64,000 nt of DNA from Lentinus brumalis (lineage: Eukaryota > Basidiomycota > Agaricomycetes > Polyporales > Polyporaceae), in contig MARA01000012.1 of assembly GCA_001792895.1 (NCBI GenBank), positions 248,001 to 312,000 of the forward strand. The letters are read 5' to 3'. Position 1 is the first letter of the stretch. Every line of letters starts with the position of its first letter. The position numbers and the translations under genes were made by a program. Below the pieces are notes generated by a model. That model made no database searches, was not told the origin of the DNA, and saw only the letters and a program-made list of their open reading frames with translations. Positions 11,429 through 23,727 of this stretch are shown in pieces.

Positions 11429-13208
11429 ATGATGCGCTCTGCAAAGAAGAAAATTACATCCTTTCTATCCCTCCTCATTTTTCGCAGACGTCGAGCCCGA
11501 ACTTCACTGATTTCTCCTGATGAAGAACACGAAATTGCGCCGACGCCACTGGCACAGTTGTGTCGAAAACCTCCTCCGACGTGAGTTTATGTGATATACA
11601 CCAGATCGTTTGTTTTAACATTGCCCAGCTTTGATAGCTTGAATCTAGACGTTCTTTATGAGATAGCATCGGTGTTGCGAGAGGAACGGGAGAAGACTGC
11701 GCTTGCAGCTCTTGCCTCCTGCTCTCGTGCGCTCCGCAGAACGCTATCTCCGGTTCTCTTCTATGAAGTCCGGTACCTTACTGGCTATGATGAGAATGAT
11801 CCTCCGGAGGCAATTCGCCATCTCGTCCGGTTGGTGTATCGTTTTGTCTCCGCACCGACTGTGCTGACATCGTTCTGGATAGACGTCTCCGTGTCGAGCT
11901 CCGCATGGAACACAGCGCGGATGTCCAGCTCTTCATGTCCATCCTCGGCCGCTTACCGAATCTCGCTGCCATTTTGTTCGAAGCTTCATTTCGCAATGCG
12001 ATTGACGTCGTCAAGTATTGCCTTGCTCGTCCTCGGATCACGTCGATCGCATTCGACCGTTATGCAAGCACGTTCACTGGCTCCGAGCCACCGGTAGCAC
12101 TGAACACGATCTTTCATGCCCCGGTCCACCTTACCAGCTTCTCCTATGTTGTTCCTCTCTGGCGAGAACAGTCCTGGCAACTCGCGGGATATAAGCCCGA
12201 GATGTTCTTCCTACGCGAAGAGAAGTGGCTATCCGCGCTTGTCCCCAGGATGGCGAACACCATCCAGAAACTTACACTGCCAATCGAAACCTCACCAATC
12301 CTAGCAATGGCTGACCTATCGTGGCCTGCGTTACAGGAACTCTCGATATGTGGGCGATATCTCAGCGAAAAGCAGAAAGAAGCACTTCCGCTCTTCCTTT
12401 CGTCCGTTCCACGATTGCGCAAGCTTTCCATCACAATCTCCAGGCTTGGTCCCACTACCCGCCCTCATATACTGGGTCCCAGCACCGCCTCTCACAAAAC
12501 CATGACTGGACTGCGCTCCCTCACCATCGCCTATCCAAAACCTGACGACAACATCTTCTCGATCGATGCCACTCATCTCTCCCACCTATCCCTCCGCGAC
12601 TACCCCCGATTCTACCATGACTGCGCCAGAACACCGGTAGTGACCAGCATGTTCACGAGGCCAATACTCCGATCCGCCGAATGTCTGTCTATCTTGCGAC
12701 GGATGGACATGCCCGAACTCTCCAGCCTCGAACTCGTCTACCTCGCAGACACCGCTGGCTGCGACGACGAGCTCCTCACTTACATCACGGAAGCCTTCCC
12801 GCATCTCTCCGAGCTCGAGCTGCACAGGTACCGCGCCAACAGAGAGGAGGTTGTGGACTACGTGAGCACCATACCGTCGTTGCGAGACTTCTCAATCACT
12901 CTTCTGACACCCCGTGCAGGCGCACATCGCAGAACTGCTCGCCGCAGCGCGTGGCCTCCGCAAGATCCGCCTCAACCTGGACTTCCACGACGACCAGGGC
13001 CCGTACTGCGGTCGCGGATTCAACTACAGCATATGGCAATCGACCTTCAGGCACCGCGGTCCTGAGATCGTCGAGATCTTGGAGGCATGTCCGTGGCTGG
13101 AATATGTAGAGCTCTTGTACCACGCGTACAATGGGTCAAGGTGGACCAAATTTCCCACCTCACGATACCCTGGGCCTCGCGTCGTCGACCCGATGACGGC
13201 ACCACTTA
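11429..13208 (+). CDS. F-box-like/LRR protein of cassette 2, with C-terminal frame change
   Basis: Exons 11429-11580, 11629-11829, 11883-12861 and 12920-13208; a second in-frame ATG at 11432 fits the paralogues better. Exons 2 and 3 are exactly 201 and 979 nt, as in the other two cassettes. It has the same basic N-terminus, SLNLDVLYEIASVL segment, LRR body and PTSRYPGPR ending. At the end it has GACCCG where copy 1 has GACCCCG (about 13188-13192), a single missing C that changes the frame. Unspliced, it stops at 13216. If the last intron is removed (acceptor before 13272), the shifted frame stays open to 13960 and adds ~229 residues unlike either paralogue. I regard the long extension as an artefact or lesion, not a true domain. 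Confidence 0.7.
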
Positions 13209-14021
13209 GTGAGTAATCTGTGCTTGCGCCGTCGACGCTGTGGTCTTGTATCAATACTGCTTGCTTTGCAGCGATTCGGAAATGCTCCCCCAAAGATTAT
13301 GAGTCCATGAGAGCGATGCATAGCACCGCCGTACGTGACTACGTGGTCCGCCACGACTTTGCAATGGAGACGTACGTGCAGGCTCTTCGGTCGACGACGC
13401 TGCCTTCAGACATCCTCTCGCTGTATGCTCACTACCTCACATATCTGCGATACCCTTTCCCGCTGCGTAGCATGCCACTATTACGCATGACTGTACACAT
13501 ACCCTCGCACAAATTCATGTTTCGTCTTCGTTTGAGAATCCCTACGGCGGGGTTCGGCCCGGCACGTTATCGAACACCGCCAGCACAACGCACACACTTC
13601 GCCTTGAAGCCTCTCGCACAACATTCCACCGAAAGAGCGTCTGGTTGCATATGCGCCCACGATCAGTTCAATGCCTCCACATCTTGCGGTGCCTGTATAC
13701 AACATCGATATCTTCCGAAAACCATTACTCAAACACAGCATGCAGCATGCACGATTCCCAGAGACGCAGAACGTATGACGGTGACGGTGATGATGGAGAG
13801 GCGTGAGCGTGAACGACAGTATAGTGAGTGTCCGACGAGAAAACAGAATGAGCACGGAACGGAATATGTGGAGGCGAAGTCTAGAGACGGCCGCAGGCGT
13901 CGGCGATGCGGAGATGATATTAGCAGTGCAGGGCGTGGCGTGGGTGGTGGCTTGACATGATAAGTAGAGATGCAGGGACGGTATTGAAGGTGATGGCAGG
14001 AAACAGACGCAAGAGAGGACA
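13209..14021. other. Convergent spacer before eIF2A
   Basis: Holds the possible last F-box exon (from 13272) and the 3' flanks of two convergent genes. A long open frame (to 13960) continues from the frame-shifted F-box end. Its composition (arginine-rich, no recognisable motif) does not suggest a real protein. Confidence 0.45.
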
Positions 14022-16195
14022 CTATGATGAGATACCGAGCGCGGAGAGCTCTTTCCGGATCTCTGCCTCAGTGTCGATCTTCTTGAGCTGCGTCGCCTCT
14101 AACCGCTCGCCCTTCTTCTGCTTCTCTTTCAGCTCGTCGATTGCCTTGAGCTGTTTGCGCACAGCGATGAGAAAACTGATACGAGTGGACAGACGTGAGG
14201 TGACGTACCTTCTTACTCAGATTCCGAACCTTCTTCGCGATGGGGTCGAGCCCAAGATCCGCGCCGCCAGGCGTCGGTGGTACAGAGGTCGCGCCGTTGA
14301 CCGCGAGCTCTGCCTCCCCGTTGCCGTTGGCCGGAATTTCTATCGACGGCAGCGCACTAGCATCGGCGCCGTCCTTCTTCGCCGCACCGTCCTTCTTGCC
14401 CTCCTTGTCCTTAGCGCTCTTCCGCTTCCGCCCGCGCTTCTCCTGGTCAGCACCAGCTTGCCGTACTGGCGAAGGCGACGTAGGGGCACCGGGTACGTGT
14501 CTCCGGCCGTTCTGGAAGCGGCCTGGCGCCGGACTCCTGCTATAGCGTCCGTTGGGAGTCGACTGCCCGCTGGGCGAGTCGTCCTCTCGCTTGTATACGG
14601 AGGATGCCTCCAAGCCGCGTGCGCCAGGGGGGCGGTATGCACCAGCAGGTCTGGTGGGAGTGGGCTTCGCAACTGCGACGTGCTGCAAGACACTGGACGA
14701 GGGAGGGGGGCTTGGCGGGATGTTCTGCGGGAAGGGAGGGGCTGCGTCCACAGGAATCGGCCGCCACGACGTCTGATAAAGCTCTTCGATGTGCTGAATG
14801 TGGACCAGAGGACCGGTGCAGTGCCAGATCTTGATGCCGTTGTCCACCCGCAAACGAGGGGAGAGCGTTGCGGTGAGGAGGAAACGGCCGTCGGGGGACC
14901 ACTCGCAGTGAGACGTGTTGGAGGCGTCAATGGTGGTGACCTTGGTGAGCGTCCGGCGGTCAAAGATGTCGACTTTGCCCGCGAGGTTACCAAAACCGGC
15001 GAGGGCGATTAGCCGGCCCTGAGGGTTGAAGGAAAGGAAGTTGCAGAACGCGGTGCCGAAGTCGTGCAGGCTGCGTGCGCGCTGGTCGAAGAGCATCGTC
15101 TTCGCAGGCATGACTGGGCGCGAGGTAGGTACGAGCACAAGCAACGGAAGAGGGACCACTCACATCCATAGACCACGCCGAACTCCTTCGAGTTGGGGCT
15201 CCACGCGAGATCGTGCACGGGCCCATCCTTGTCGAGCGTCACGCGACAGTCGAAGTTGCCTGCAGCGCTGAGGAGGTAGAGACCGCCAGTCTCGCCGTAG
15301 TAGCTCTTGTTGGCCTGGTCAACGTCTGTCTGGGTGAGGACGAGAACTTGAGTGCCGAGCGTGTTCCACTTGATTTGCGAACTCTGCGCCTTGAAGAATG
15401 TCTTTTGGCAGGTCGGAAGGCCGCCAAGTGACGCGAGGCTGTAGATCTTGACGCTGGCGGGTTGTCCCTACGTCGCGTGGGTCAGTCCCGATGGACGGGT
15501 GCGTGTAGAATGGAGGGCATGGGGGGCAGAAAGCCGAGATGACGATAGATGCTCACCTTTTTCTCGGCGACGAAGACCGCCACGGAGGGGTTGAGCCCCG
15601 GGCTGAGGGTAACGGAGGTCGCACCCTCGACCTTCAACTTGTCCACTATTCCCTTCGACCACTCCGCGGGCTTGAACACCTGGATCTCCTGCCCAACGAG
15701 ACGGACGGCGTGCGACTCGGAGATGGTGTACTGGAGTTCCCACCCCTCCTGCGACTTTTGCGAGAAGGCGATGAGCTCTTCGCCAGTCGAGGCGGAGAAG
15801 ACGCGGAGGTTCTTGTGCTGCGTGCCGTCCTCGAACTTTTGGGGCCTCTCCCAGGTAGACAGGTACGTTCCGCGGGGCGAGAAGCTGATGTCGACGATGT
15901 TCGGAAGGGTGAGCTCCTGGATGAGTTGAGCGCTCTCCGCCTGGAAGATGCGGACGCCTGTGGGGATGGCGTATGCGAAGAGACGGCCGTCGGCGCTGTA
16001 CTGGTACGTCCTTGCGGGTACTTCGGGGGCTTGAAAGGTCTCGATGGGGTCGTAGTTTGGCGTACCACCGACGAGACCGAAGCTCTTCTGCGCACGGACT
16101 GCAAGGGTCATCCGGGCGGGTCAGATTTTGGGTGGAGACTTGGCAAAAGCGGGCTCGAACTGACAGGCGTACTGCTGAGACAATTGTGAGGCCAT
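14022..16195 (-). CDS. Eukaryotic translation initiation factor 2A (eIF2A)
   Basis: Minus-strand, at least four exons. The first exon starts at ATG 16195. A T|gtcagt donor joins it to the exon below 16111, giving MASQLSQQYAFRAQKSF, the N-terminus typical of eIF2A. The N-terminal part is a WD40-like beta-propeller with motifs such as PARTYQYSADGRLFAYA, NIVDISFSPRGTYLSTW and FNPQGRLIALAGFGN. It is followed by a G/P/A-rich linker and a charged coiled-coil C-terminus (KQLKAIDELKEKQKKGERL) ending at TAG 14022. eIF2A is a cytosolic factor that can deliver Met-tRNA to 40S subunits independently of eIF2. It is divergent from CDC73 across 310 bp. The antisense ORF of 351 codons over its last exon is a shadow. 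Confidence 0.93.
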
Positions 16196-16505
16196 TTTGC
16201 GTGCGAGAGGGTGCGAGAGAAGCAAGCTAATGCTTCAGACGGTCGAGGGGGAGGACAAGGTTGAGTCTGACCCGCGATCAGCGTGCATCACCAAAAAATG
16301 TGAAGGGCAAGCGCCGACTATGATAAGTCGCCGATAAGTAAGATACTTAAGAAACTTGTTAGGTCGGGCTGTAACAACTACGTATTAAGGTTGTTATCAA
16401 CTGTTAACCCGACGCGCGCTGCATCTCTCCTTGCTCTCGTACTTGCTCTCTCGTACCTCCATCTCTTGGCTTTACTGCTGGCTTCCAAGGGCCTTACCTG
16501 GTATC
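16196..16505. promoter_or_regulatory. Bidirectional promoter region of eIF2A and CDC73
   Basis: Only 310 bp separate the two start codons. The stretch contains a short AT-rich section around 16320-16400 and a pyrimidine-rich tract (ctctccttgctctcgt) just upstream of the CDC73 ATG, as is usual near basidiomycete transcription starts. Confidence 0.45.
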
Positions 16506-18323
16506 ATGAGCTCGGACACGGATGTTCTACTTGCGCTCAAGCAAACTGTTAGCGTGAAAGCGCGTAACCGGCCACAGATAGGATTCAAGAAGGGTTCTGC
16601 CACCGTCTCGTCCTTCAAGGAAGCTACGCATCTCGTCCTCGCCAACGACTTGACCGTCCCCAAAGATGCCCCAACGCGACTACGGAAGCCTGGTGCCTCG
16701 TCCACAGATCCCCAAGCAAACCCCGAAGACTTCATCTCACTCGGCGCCGTATATCTCGCATGGAAGCTGCGGGAGGTTCCTGGTGCTGAGTACATGAAGC
16801 AGGTCCGGGAGAATGGATATACAACAGGCTTCATCAGCGTGACGGAGAAGAAGGGGGTGGCTGACTGGCTGCAGAACAAGTCGCAGAGGCTGCCAGGGTT
16901 GATATCGGTCCAGGGTGAGTGTTCAGGTCACAAGCGCTGGTTGCTACTGCTGTGAACTCAGAGACGAGTGCAATGTTGTATCTTCGAGCTTCGTACAACT
17001 GAATACAAGTTTGATTCCCCGATAACCACTCGTGTTGCTACTCTTTGCTCTTGAACCTTTGACGCTTCCCCGAGCACGGTATACGGTGCTAATTGTTCTC
17101 CAGCCGAGTCTACAACACCTCCTGGATCACCACCGCAATTGCGTGGCTCAGCATCTCTACCATCTGTCGCCTCACTATCCAGAGGCGGGGACTCCACTTC
17201 CAGTCCGCTGAAGAGGAGATACGTGGCCGACACTGCCGACATCGAAGTCGTCAAGAAGATCAAGCAGAATGAGATTGAGCTGCAGGATCGCAACACGGTG
17301 CTTCGGGGAATCAAGCCAAATGTTCGTATACAATCATTCGTTCTCGTGTCTGTGCTAACCCTTTTCAAACAAGAACTTCACCAGCTTGAAGGACTCGTTC
17401 GCGGAAAGGCTGAAGAAACTCAAGGAGGGCGGACGGAGTAGCACGATGTCAAGTTCACTTACCCCTGTACCCGGTAAGTCCAATCGACCCATGGCTGGTT
17501 GCATGTGTTCTCATCTCTCTACAGACTCGAAGATGCAACCACGGAAACCCAGTAAGTGCTGCTCTTGCTTGCCGTCGGTGCATCCGTTCATCGTCTGTTC
17601 CAGAGAACAATTACCCTATTATTATGATTTCCTCTTCGCCGACATCCCTCATCACCATGCACAACGTACGACGGTTCCTGCAAGATGCTGTCTTTGAGTC
17701 TTCCCAGGATGCGAGGGCTCGCGCTGCTTCGGAGGGTAATGCGCGGCCGGAAGACATGATCCCCATATACCGAAAACGGACGACCATCGACTCTTCGGGA
17801 CGAGAGACCGAGATGCAGACAAGGTGCGTCGCGGAGCCTTAACGTTCGGTCTCTCGCTGAGGGGCTCCCCGTCAGATATTTCGTTGTGGACAGCACCGAA
17901 GCCCTCGCGAAGTTCGGTCCTGACGCGTGGGATCGTGTGGTGTGCGTGATGACTACAGGGCAAGCATGGCAGTTCCGACCATACAAGTGGACAGAACCCA
18001 AGACGCTCTTCCATCATGGTGAGTCTGGCACGCGCACTCAATGGCGGAGATTTGCGAGTACTGAAACCCCCGTCCGGCAGTGAAAGGTATCTACTTCTCG
18101 TGGACCAACGACCCTCCGAACCCGAAGATCAAGGACTGGAACGTTACGGAACTCAAGGTGTGTCTGTGTTGACCCCTTATCGGGCTTACCGCGACACCTT
18201 ATCACCGTCGCTTCGCAGATCGATCCGAACCGCCGCCATGTGGACAAGTCGGTAGTTGCGCACTTCTGGCGCATACTCGACCAGTGGACGAGCACATACA
18301 AACCTTCGCTCGTGCAAGGTTGA
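16506..18323 (+). CDS. CDC73: CDC73 / parafibromin, Paf1 complex subunit
   Basis: ATG at 16506 (MSSDTDVLLALKQ) and TGA at 18321-18323, with seven or more short introns. The N-terminal part contains the domain found in fungal CDC73 (DFISLGAVYLAWKLREV and GYTTGFISVTEKKGVADWL). A central basic and charged linker carries SPLKRRYVADTADIEVVKK. The C-terminal Ras-like domain is unmistakable: WDRVVCVMTTGQAWQFRPY, then FSWTNDPPNPKIKDWNVTEL and RRHVDKSVVAHFWRILD. The protein acts in the nucleus within the Paf1 complex, coupling RNA polymerase II elongation to histone modification. The length and domain order are normal. The gene shares a promoter region with eIF2A and converges with the F-box gene at 18554. 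Confidence 0.95.
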
Positions 18324-18553
18324 CTTGCTCTTTCAACTCCCTTGAGCTGCTGTGCTGATAGTCGTGCTTCCTCTGCTTCATTGATTGTATTGTTTGTCGA
18401 CCGAGTAAACATTGCTTCTACTCAACAACATTGGTGCTCTGCGAGCGAGCTACATATACACACTACCTCGTGTTGCGCGCACCGCGAACTCCAGACCACT
18501 CTGACTTCTACACAAGCGTCATGAGGGAACATTCGCAGACCGAAAAGTCGTCG

Positions 18554-20185
18554 TCATACAGCGTCAATAACGGCTATTCGTCTTGCGCCAGTCGTGATAT
18601 TGTTCAGCAGCAAGCACACACGCCCAGAGCTCTCCTCCAGACACAAGTTCACCAGATGCTCTTCCGGATCGAGCGTGACACTGAACGAGCCCAGCTTGCC
18701 CCGCGCCCACAGCTCTCCCGGCTCGTAGTCCGGGTCGTCCTCGCTCAGGTCCAGGATGGAGCGCGGCAGCGAGAATGTGCGGAAGTGTACATGGAGCGAG
18801 CCGTTTCGCGTCTCAGTGCAGTCCCAGATCGCCCGTCGCAACCCCACGGCCCCGAGCCCCATGTACCCGATCTCGGCGCCGAGCACGAGCGGGTACGGGA
18901 TCTCGCGGTAGTCCACCTGCGAGTCGGGGTGCACACGGATGACGTGCAACGCGCGGGTTCCTGCAATGACGAGGGGGCGTTGTTGGGGCTCGTCGCCGAG
19001 GCCTGTGCCTGCGCTCCAGGAGAAGGGGCTGATGCGATAGATGCCGGAGCCGATGTCGCAGCGGCAGCTCCAGACCGGTCGGACTGAGTGGATGAGCGGA
19101 GGTGCTGCCTCAGTGTCGCTGGGGGATGAGGACGGGTCGACCGTCGGGAGCGGGGGTATCTCGTATATGAACAGTCCGCCGTGGTACGAGAGCATGAGTT
19201 GGTGCTCGGAAAGGACGGAGATGGTGAAGTCTTCGTCTGCCTGTATTTGAGTTCCGGGACTACATGAGCTCAAAGTCACTGGGGAGATGATGCACGGTAC
19301 TATTACTTACCGACCACGGTCCTATATTGAGCGAAACCTGCAGCTTGCGTGCTCCCGGACGGGTATATTGCTGTCCAATGGGGCAAACATGGAGGATCAT
19401 GTCTCCGCCTCCGCTTTCGAGCCCGTAGACGAGGAGCTGCCCGCCGGAAGCGCAACACCACACGGAGCCAGCAACGGATATTTTTCCGATGAGCAGGAAG
19501 GCGGGAGATGGTTCAACGACGGCGACACGGTAGACGTAAATATTGCATTGACTGTGCGGCAAGGTTTGACGTGAGTCATCATGAGAGAGTGGGAAGAGTA
19601 GACGCACTTGTACCGCACACCCATCTGTAGGATGAGTATGTCCTCATGGTCGTTAGTCAGAGACACGAAGGAGCTCAGGTAGATAACGGACTCGTCTTCG
19701 GTGAGTGACGGTGGCATGATGACCGCTGGAGTCTGAGCGCCGAGTTCCTGCAGCTCCAAGGAGCCATCGTATAGGACGATGATGAGCCAGTTTCCACCCG
19801 CGACCAGGCTAACGTGCTCTACAGTCCTGTCGCGGTGGAAGCTCCTGATCAGCCGGGGACGGTAATCGAGCGCGTGCCACAGTCTGTCCAAGCGGGCTGC
19901 TTGTAGGACTTCGTGCTTGAGCTCCTCCACCGTCAGCCTATGAAGGCGCCGCGTGAGCTGTGGCTGGGGGAATTGTAGGAGGAGGCGGGATAGAGCACGG
20001 TGCCACATAGAACGGTCGGTCAGCAGAGCCTGCAAAGCCTTGCATGTCTGCGGACGGTTCCCGTCGCATTCAAGATCTTTCGGGACAAAAAGCGGACAGG
20101 TACCCACCGCACAAAGTCTCAGAATGTCTCTGGTATTCAGCAGGCGAACGACGGAGAGTTGAACATCATACGGGAGACGATGCAT
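18554..20185 (-). CDS. F-box protein with beta-propeller-like C-terminus
   Basis: Minus-strand gene of four exons, start ATG 20185, stop 18554. The N-terminus MHRLPYDVQLSVVRLLNTRDILRLC is a canonical F-box. A 70-nt intron (donor gtgggt) joins it to TCKALQALLTDRSMWHRAL, completing the F-box signature. The remainder has repeated strand-rich units such as SLVAGGNWLIIVLYDGSLEL, WCCASGGQLLVYGLESG, LMLSYHGGLFIYEIP and PLVIAGTRALHVIRV, as in propeller-like domains. Proteins of this kind are common in agaricomycetes and are presumed SCF substrate adaptors; the target is unknown. It differs completely from the LRR-type F-box families elsewhere in the window and is convergent with CDC73. Confidence 0.8.
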
Positions 20186-21655
20186 CGTGGATGTCGGAGG
20201 GGGAGGAAGGGCGTCCGGCGAGACCGGACAGCTATATTGTAGATATATCCTGGGACAATCAGCCGCTCAGGGCCTGACAAGCTTCCAAATGTCGGGTCCC
20301 ACGAGAGGGAATGACGCATGGTGTCGAATTTGCGAGGAGGACATTGCCCATGGCGGTTCAGACGCTGTCTGGACCAATGACGAACACGGCCTTGTTGAGT
20401 TCGCCGCTCGTGGCATGTGGGAACTGTGGAGTGTCCACGCTCCGTGCGGGCATACTGGAACCATCTGAGCGGCGAAAGGCCTAGAACTCGAGCTGCAGAC
20501 TCACTGGTCCATGCCGCTGCCCTACGAGCCACATTGCCATCCAACCGTGCTGGACTACAACCGTTCCCTTTCTTGCTCATCACCGGCAATCGCCGCCCTC
20601 CCATGCAGGGCCACAACTCCCGCGAGGCACGTCCTGGGCCCTTTCGGAAAGGCACAGTTTGAATTGTGTACCGTGTGTCGCCGCGGAATTGCGACGCTTG
20701 TTGTACACAACCGCGTGTACTCCGTGCTAGCGGTGAGGCTGCGTCACCTCGGTCCTCGGGATCGGCACCGTGACGGCGGTGAATCGCGTGAGTTTCTAGC
20801 GACCCTCTATTCCCGTCAGAGACTTGATACAATCGTATATGGAACGTTGAATCGCACCTTCTGACCTGAGCTACAGCCAGACGGCCTAAGACTCCCAATT
20901 AGAGACTACCACCGAGACGTCTCGTGTCTGGCGAGTTTGATAGTGGAGTCCACGCACTACGCACGCTTCCTGTCCCCACTGTCTCGGCGGGAGGTCCACG
21001 TAAATGCTTGCGGGCTTTGCGCATGATACAAAAACTTGGTGGCCGCACAGAGAGACCGCAGTACCTAGATCGAAGTGCGAACTTGCAACCATGCGCGTTT
21101 GTCAAGGTGTGTGCGAGCCCGATCTAGGCACCAGGTGCTCCATACCATATATGATCGTGTCCTTGATCTTGATCTTATGAGCTTCCTCCTGCACTCTTAC
21201 ACAAACTTAGTATGTACAGGCTACAGCACTCCGTCATCTTGCCTACAGGTCATTCATTCACCGGCGTCCCCTTCAAGATCCAAGTCATGTCGGAGGTCTA
21301 CTTGTGTCAGTTGAACTAGGTTGAACTGGAGGTGCGAGCAGATGTTCTGATCTAGGAAGTACTTACAACATGCTTCCGCACCGCAGATTGGGAAAGCAAG
21401 AACCGGACCATGGAGGTTCGGGAGATCAAGACCTTTGAGGCGCTTACGAAGCGCTCCGTTCGAAAGGGTAAACATCATATCGCAATCATCCATTAGTCTC
21501 ACGTAACGGGCCGATGAAGCGCACTATATAGCCTCTATGACTCCAGGTTTCTTCCCGGCGGGGTTTCTTAACCGCGACCACGACGACCCGACCCCCACAT
21601 CTCGTTCAAAAGCCCGCTCGGGGCACGAAACTTACGAAAACACAACCGCAAGGAG
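20186..21655. other. 1.47 kb without a recognised gene
   Basis: This lies between two diverging genes and must hold both promoters. A GC-rich part (20270-20870) is open for up to ~250 codons on the minus strand and ~117 on the plus strand. The translations are low-complexity, overlap the F-box start, and match nothing I know. I leave it unannotated. Confidence 0.4.
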
Positions 21656-23722
21656 ATGGATGCTACAGAGGAGAGCCCGTTGCTCACGACGCCGGCCTCG
21701 GCCGATTCTGAAACGTTGAAGCACGAGCTTTTATACAAGCGCTTTACTCCCAGCGAGAAGAAAGTCATCGTGGCAGTCATCTCATGGGCTGCGTTTATAC
21801 CATGTGCGTTACGTTGTCGAGCTTCTCAGGCGAGGTCGGCTGACGTCCTCATAGTTCTGGCCTCGGGCTCCTTCATACCCTCAATTCCGGAGATTGCGCG
21901 CGAGCTAGGTAGCACCGGTCCAATAATCAAGTATGGTATATTCTTCACTGCTGGTGAATCCATCCTACCTCGACTGACTGTTCCATGCTCATCTAGTCTG
22001 GCCGTGAGCCTGTCACTTACTGCTGTGTCCGTCGGCAGCCTTATATGGGCCACATATTCTGGTACATGTGAGTCTCTTTCTCTGACAGTCCGACTCACTG
22101 TATCATGTGGCGCTTCTGACATATCGTACAGATGGACGTAGGGCCGTCTTCCTCGGCTCCCTGCCATGCTTATGCGTCGGCTCGATAGGCGTCGCGACTG
22201 CACAGTCCGTCCCAGTCCTCATGTTCTGGCGGGCCGTCCAGGCCTTCGGTGCGTCGAGCGGCATGTCCGTCGGAGCGGGCGTGATAGGCGACATCTACAG
22301 GCTGGAGGAGCGCGGAACTGCAATGGGTATCTTTTTTGGTGTGAGTGCCCCAGTCGTATTGTCGTTGGTGTTGGCACTCACAGAGATCCTCAACATAGGC
22401 CTCCCTCCTTGGTCCAGCCATCTCCCCATTATACGGTGGCATTGCGACACACTACGCGTCATGGCGCTATGGACAATGGGGGCTGTTTGTAATGGGCCTC
22501 TTTGCTTTCGTTCCTGTCTATCTCTGGCTCCCGGAGACACTGGACCCAGAGGTCCTGAACCGCAACAAGGAGCGCGGCAGGTGGCTCACGTTTATCAACG
22601 TGAACCCCTTCAGCAGTCTAGGACTGCTTCGCAGCCCGAACATCTTCGTGTTGGTGTGTACAGCTGATGTTCATGTTAGAGCAATAACTTATCCCCTTGC
22701 AGACTCTCGTAGGGACGGCGGCATTGTTGACAGATTTCGGTGACTAGGTCTCAACACTACCACTTTGCCTTGTAGCTGACGAGTCCCTAGTCATGGCGAT
22801 TCCGCTTGCGTATACAATCGTGCGTCGGACGCATGCTAGCCTGCTGACCGTTACTGATCAATGATGAATATTTGCAGGGAAAGGAGTATAACATCTCGAA
22901 CGAGGCTCTCATCGGAGCCTTTTTCCTCCCGCAGGGTCTCGGTAACATCAGTGGGTATCATATCATTCCCCGAGCGTACACCAGCTCATCCAAATACTTT
23001 TTTTTTATTGCAGTCGGTGCGCCCACGGCGGGCCGCATATCGGATAGAACCGTCATCTACTGGCGCAAGCATCGCGGCGGCGAGTGGGTACCCGAGGACC
23101 GTCTGCGTGCCGCGCTCTGGGGCGCAGGCTTCTACGTGCCTGTGTCTGTGCTCCTCGCGGGCATCACGATCAAGTACGTTCCCGGAACACCCGGCATCAT
23201 CCTCAACCTCATCTGGCTGTTCATGAACGGCATCGGGGTGTGTGCACAGTGCCACCCTCCAGCGACGGTTTTGCTGACGCCATAACATACTACTTCGTTG
23301 CGTATGTGGCCCTGTAGGTTGACTTCACGCTCACGCCGCTGTCGTCGTACTACGTCGACATTCTGCACTCCCGCAGTGCTCAGACGATGGCCGCCGCCGC
23401 GTGAGTCGGCCGTGCTCGAGCTCCTGCCACGCACGCTGACAACGACACGCTTGACAGATCGTTCCGCGCGCTCATCATCGCGTTCACGACCGCGGGATTG
23501 CTCCCCCTCATCAACAAGATCGGGGTATGTGCGACGGACGCGCTGTTCGCTGGCATCGCCTGGCTGGGCTTCGGGTGCGTATGATCTGCATGAGTTTAGA
23601 ACGAGAAGCTGACAGGTCCTCGCCTGCGACTGCTTACCAGGTTGCTTCTGCTCACGATCCGGTATGGCGACCGGATGCGCGCATGGGTGGACATGGGATA
23701 CTCTACCGTCCGCGATAACTGA
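21656..23722 (+). CDS. MFS multidrug/H+ antiporter-like transporter (DHA1 type)
   Basis: Start ATG 21656 (MDATEESPLLTTP), stop TGA 23720-23722, about ten short introns. Typical DHA1 signatures are present: WAAFIPFLASGSFIPSIPEI (helix 1), YGRRAVFLG after helix 2, the long helix 4-5 region FWRAVQAFGASSGMSVGAGV, and ASLLGPAISPLYGG. A cytoplasmic PETLDPEVL loop follows. The second half contains GAPTAGRISDRTVIYWR, VDFTLTPLSSYYVDILHSRS and the SFRALIIAFTTAGLLPLIN helix. These match plasma-membrane drug or polyamine exporters of basidiomycetes. The substrate cannot be told from sequence. It is immediately followed by a 5'-truncated F-box gene. Confidence 0.87.
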
Positions 23723-23727
23723 TAGAT

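Noticed and set aside
13957..15012. 351-codon plus-strand frame
   Set aside because: Antisense to the last exons of eIF2A; the eIF2A frame has clear family motifs.
15539..16189. 216-codon plus-strand frame
   Set aside because: Antisense to the eIF2A propeller exon.
20137..20898. 253-codon open frame on the minus strand
   Set aside because: It overlaps the start of the F-box gene on the same strand in another frame, is rich in R/G/H with no motif, and is best explained by GC-rich sequence.
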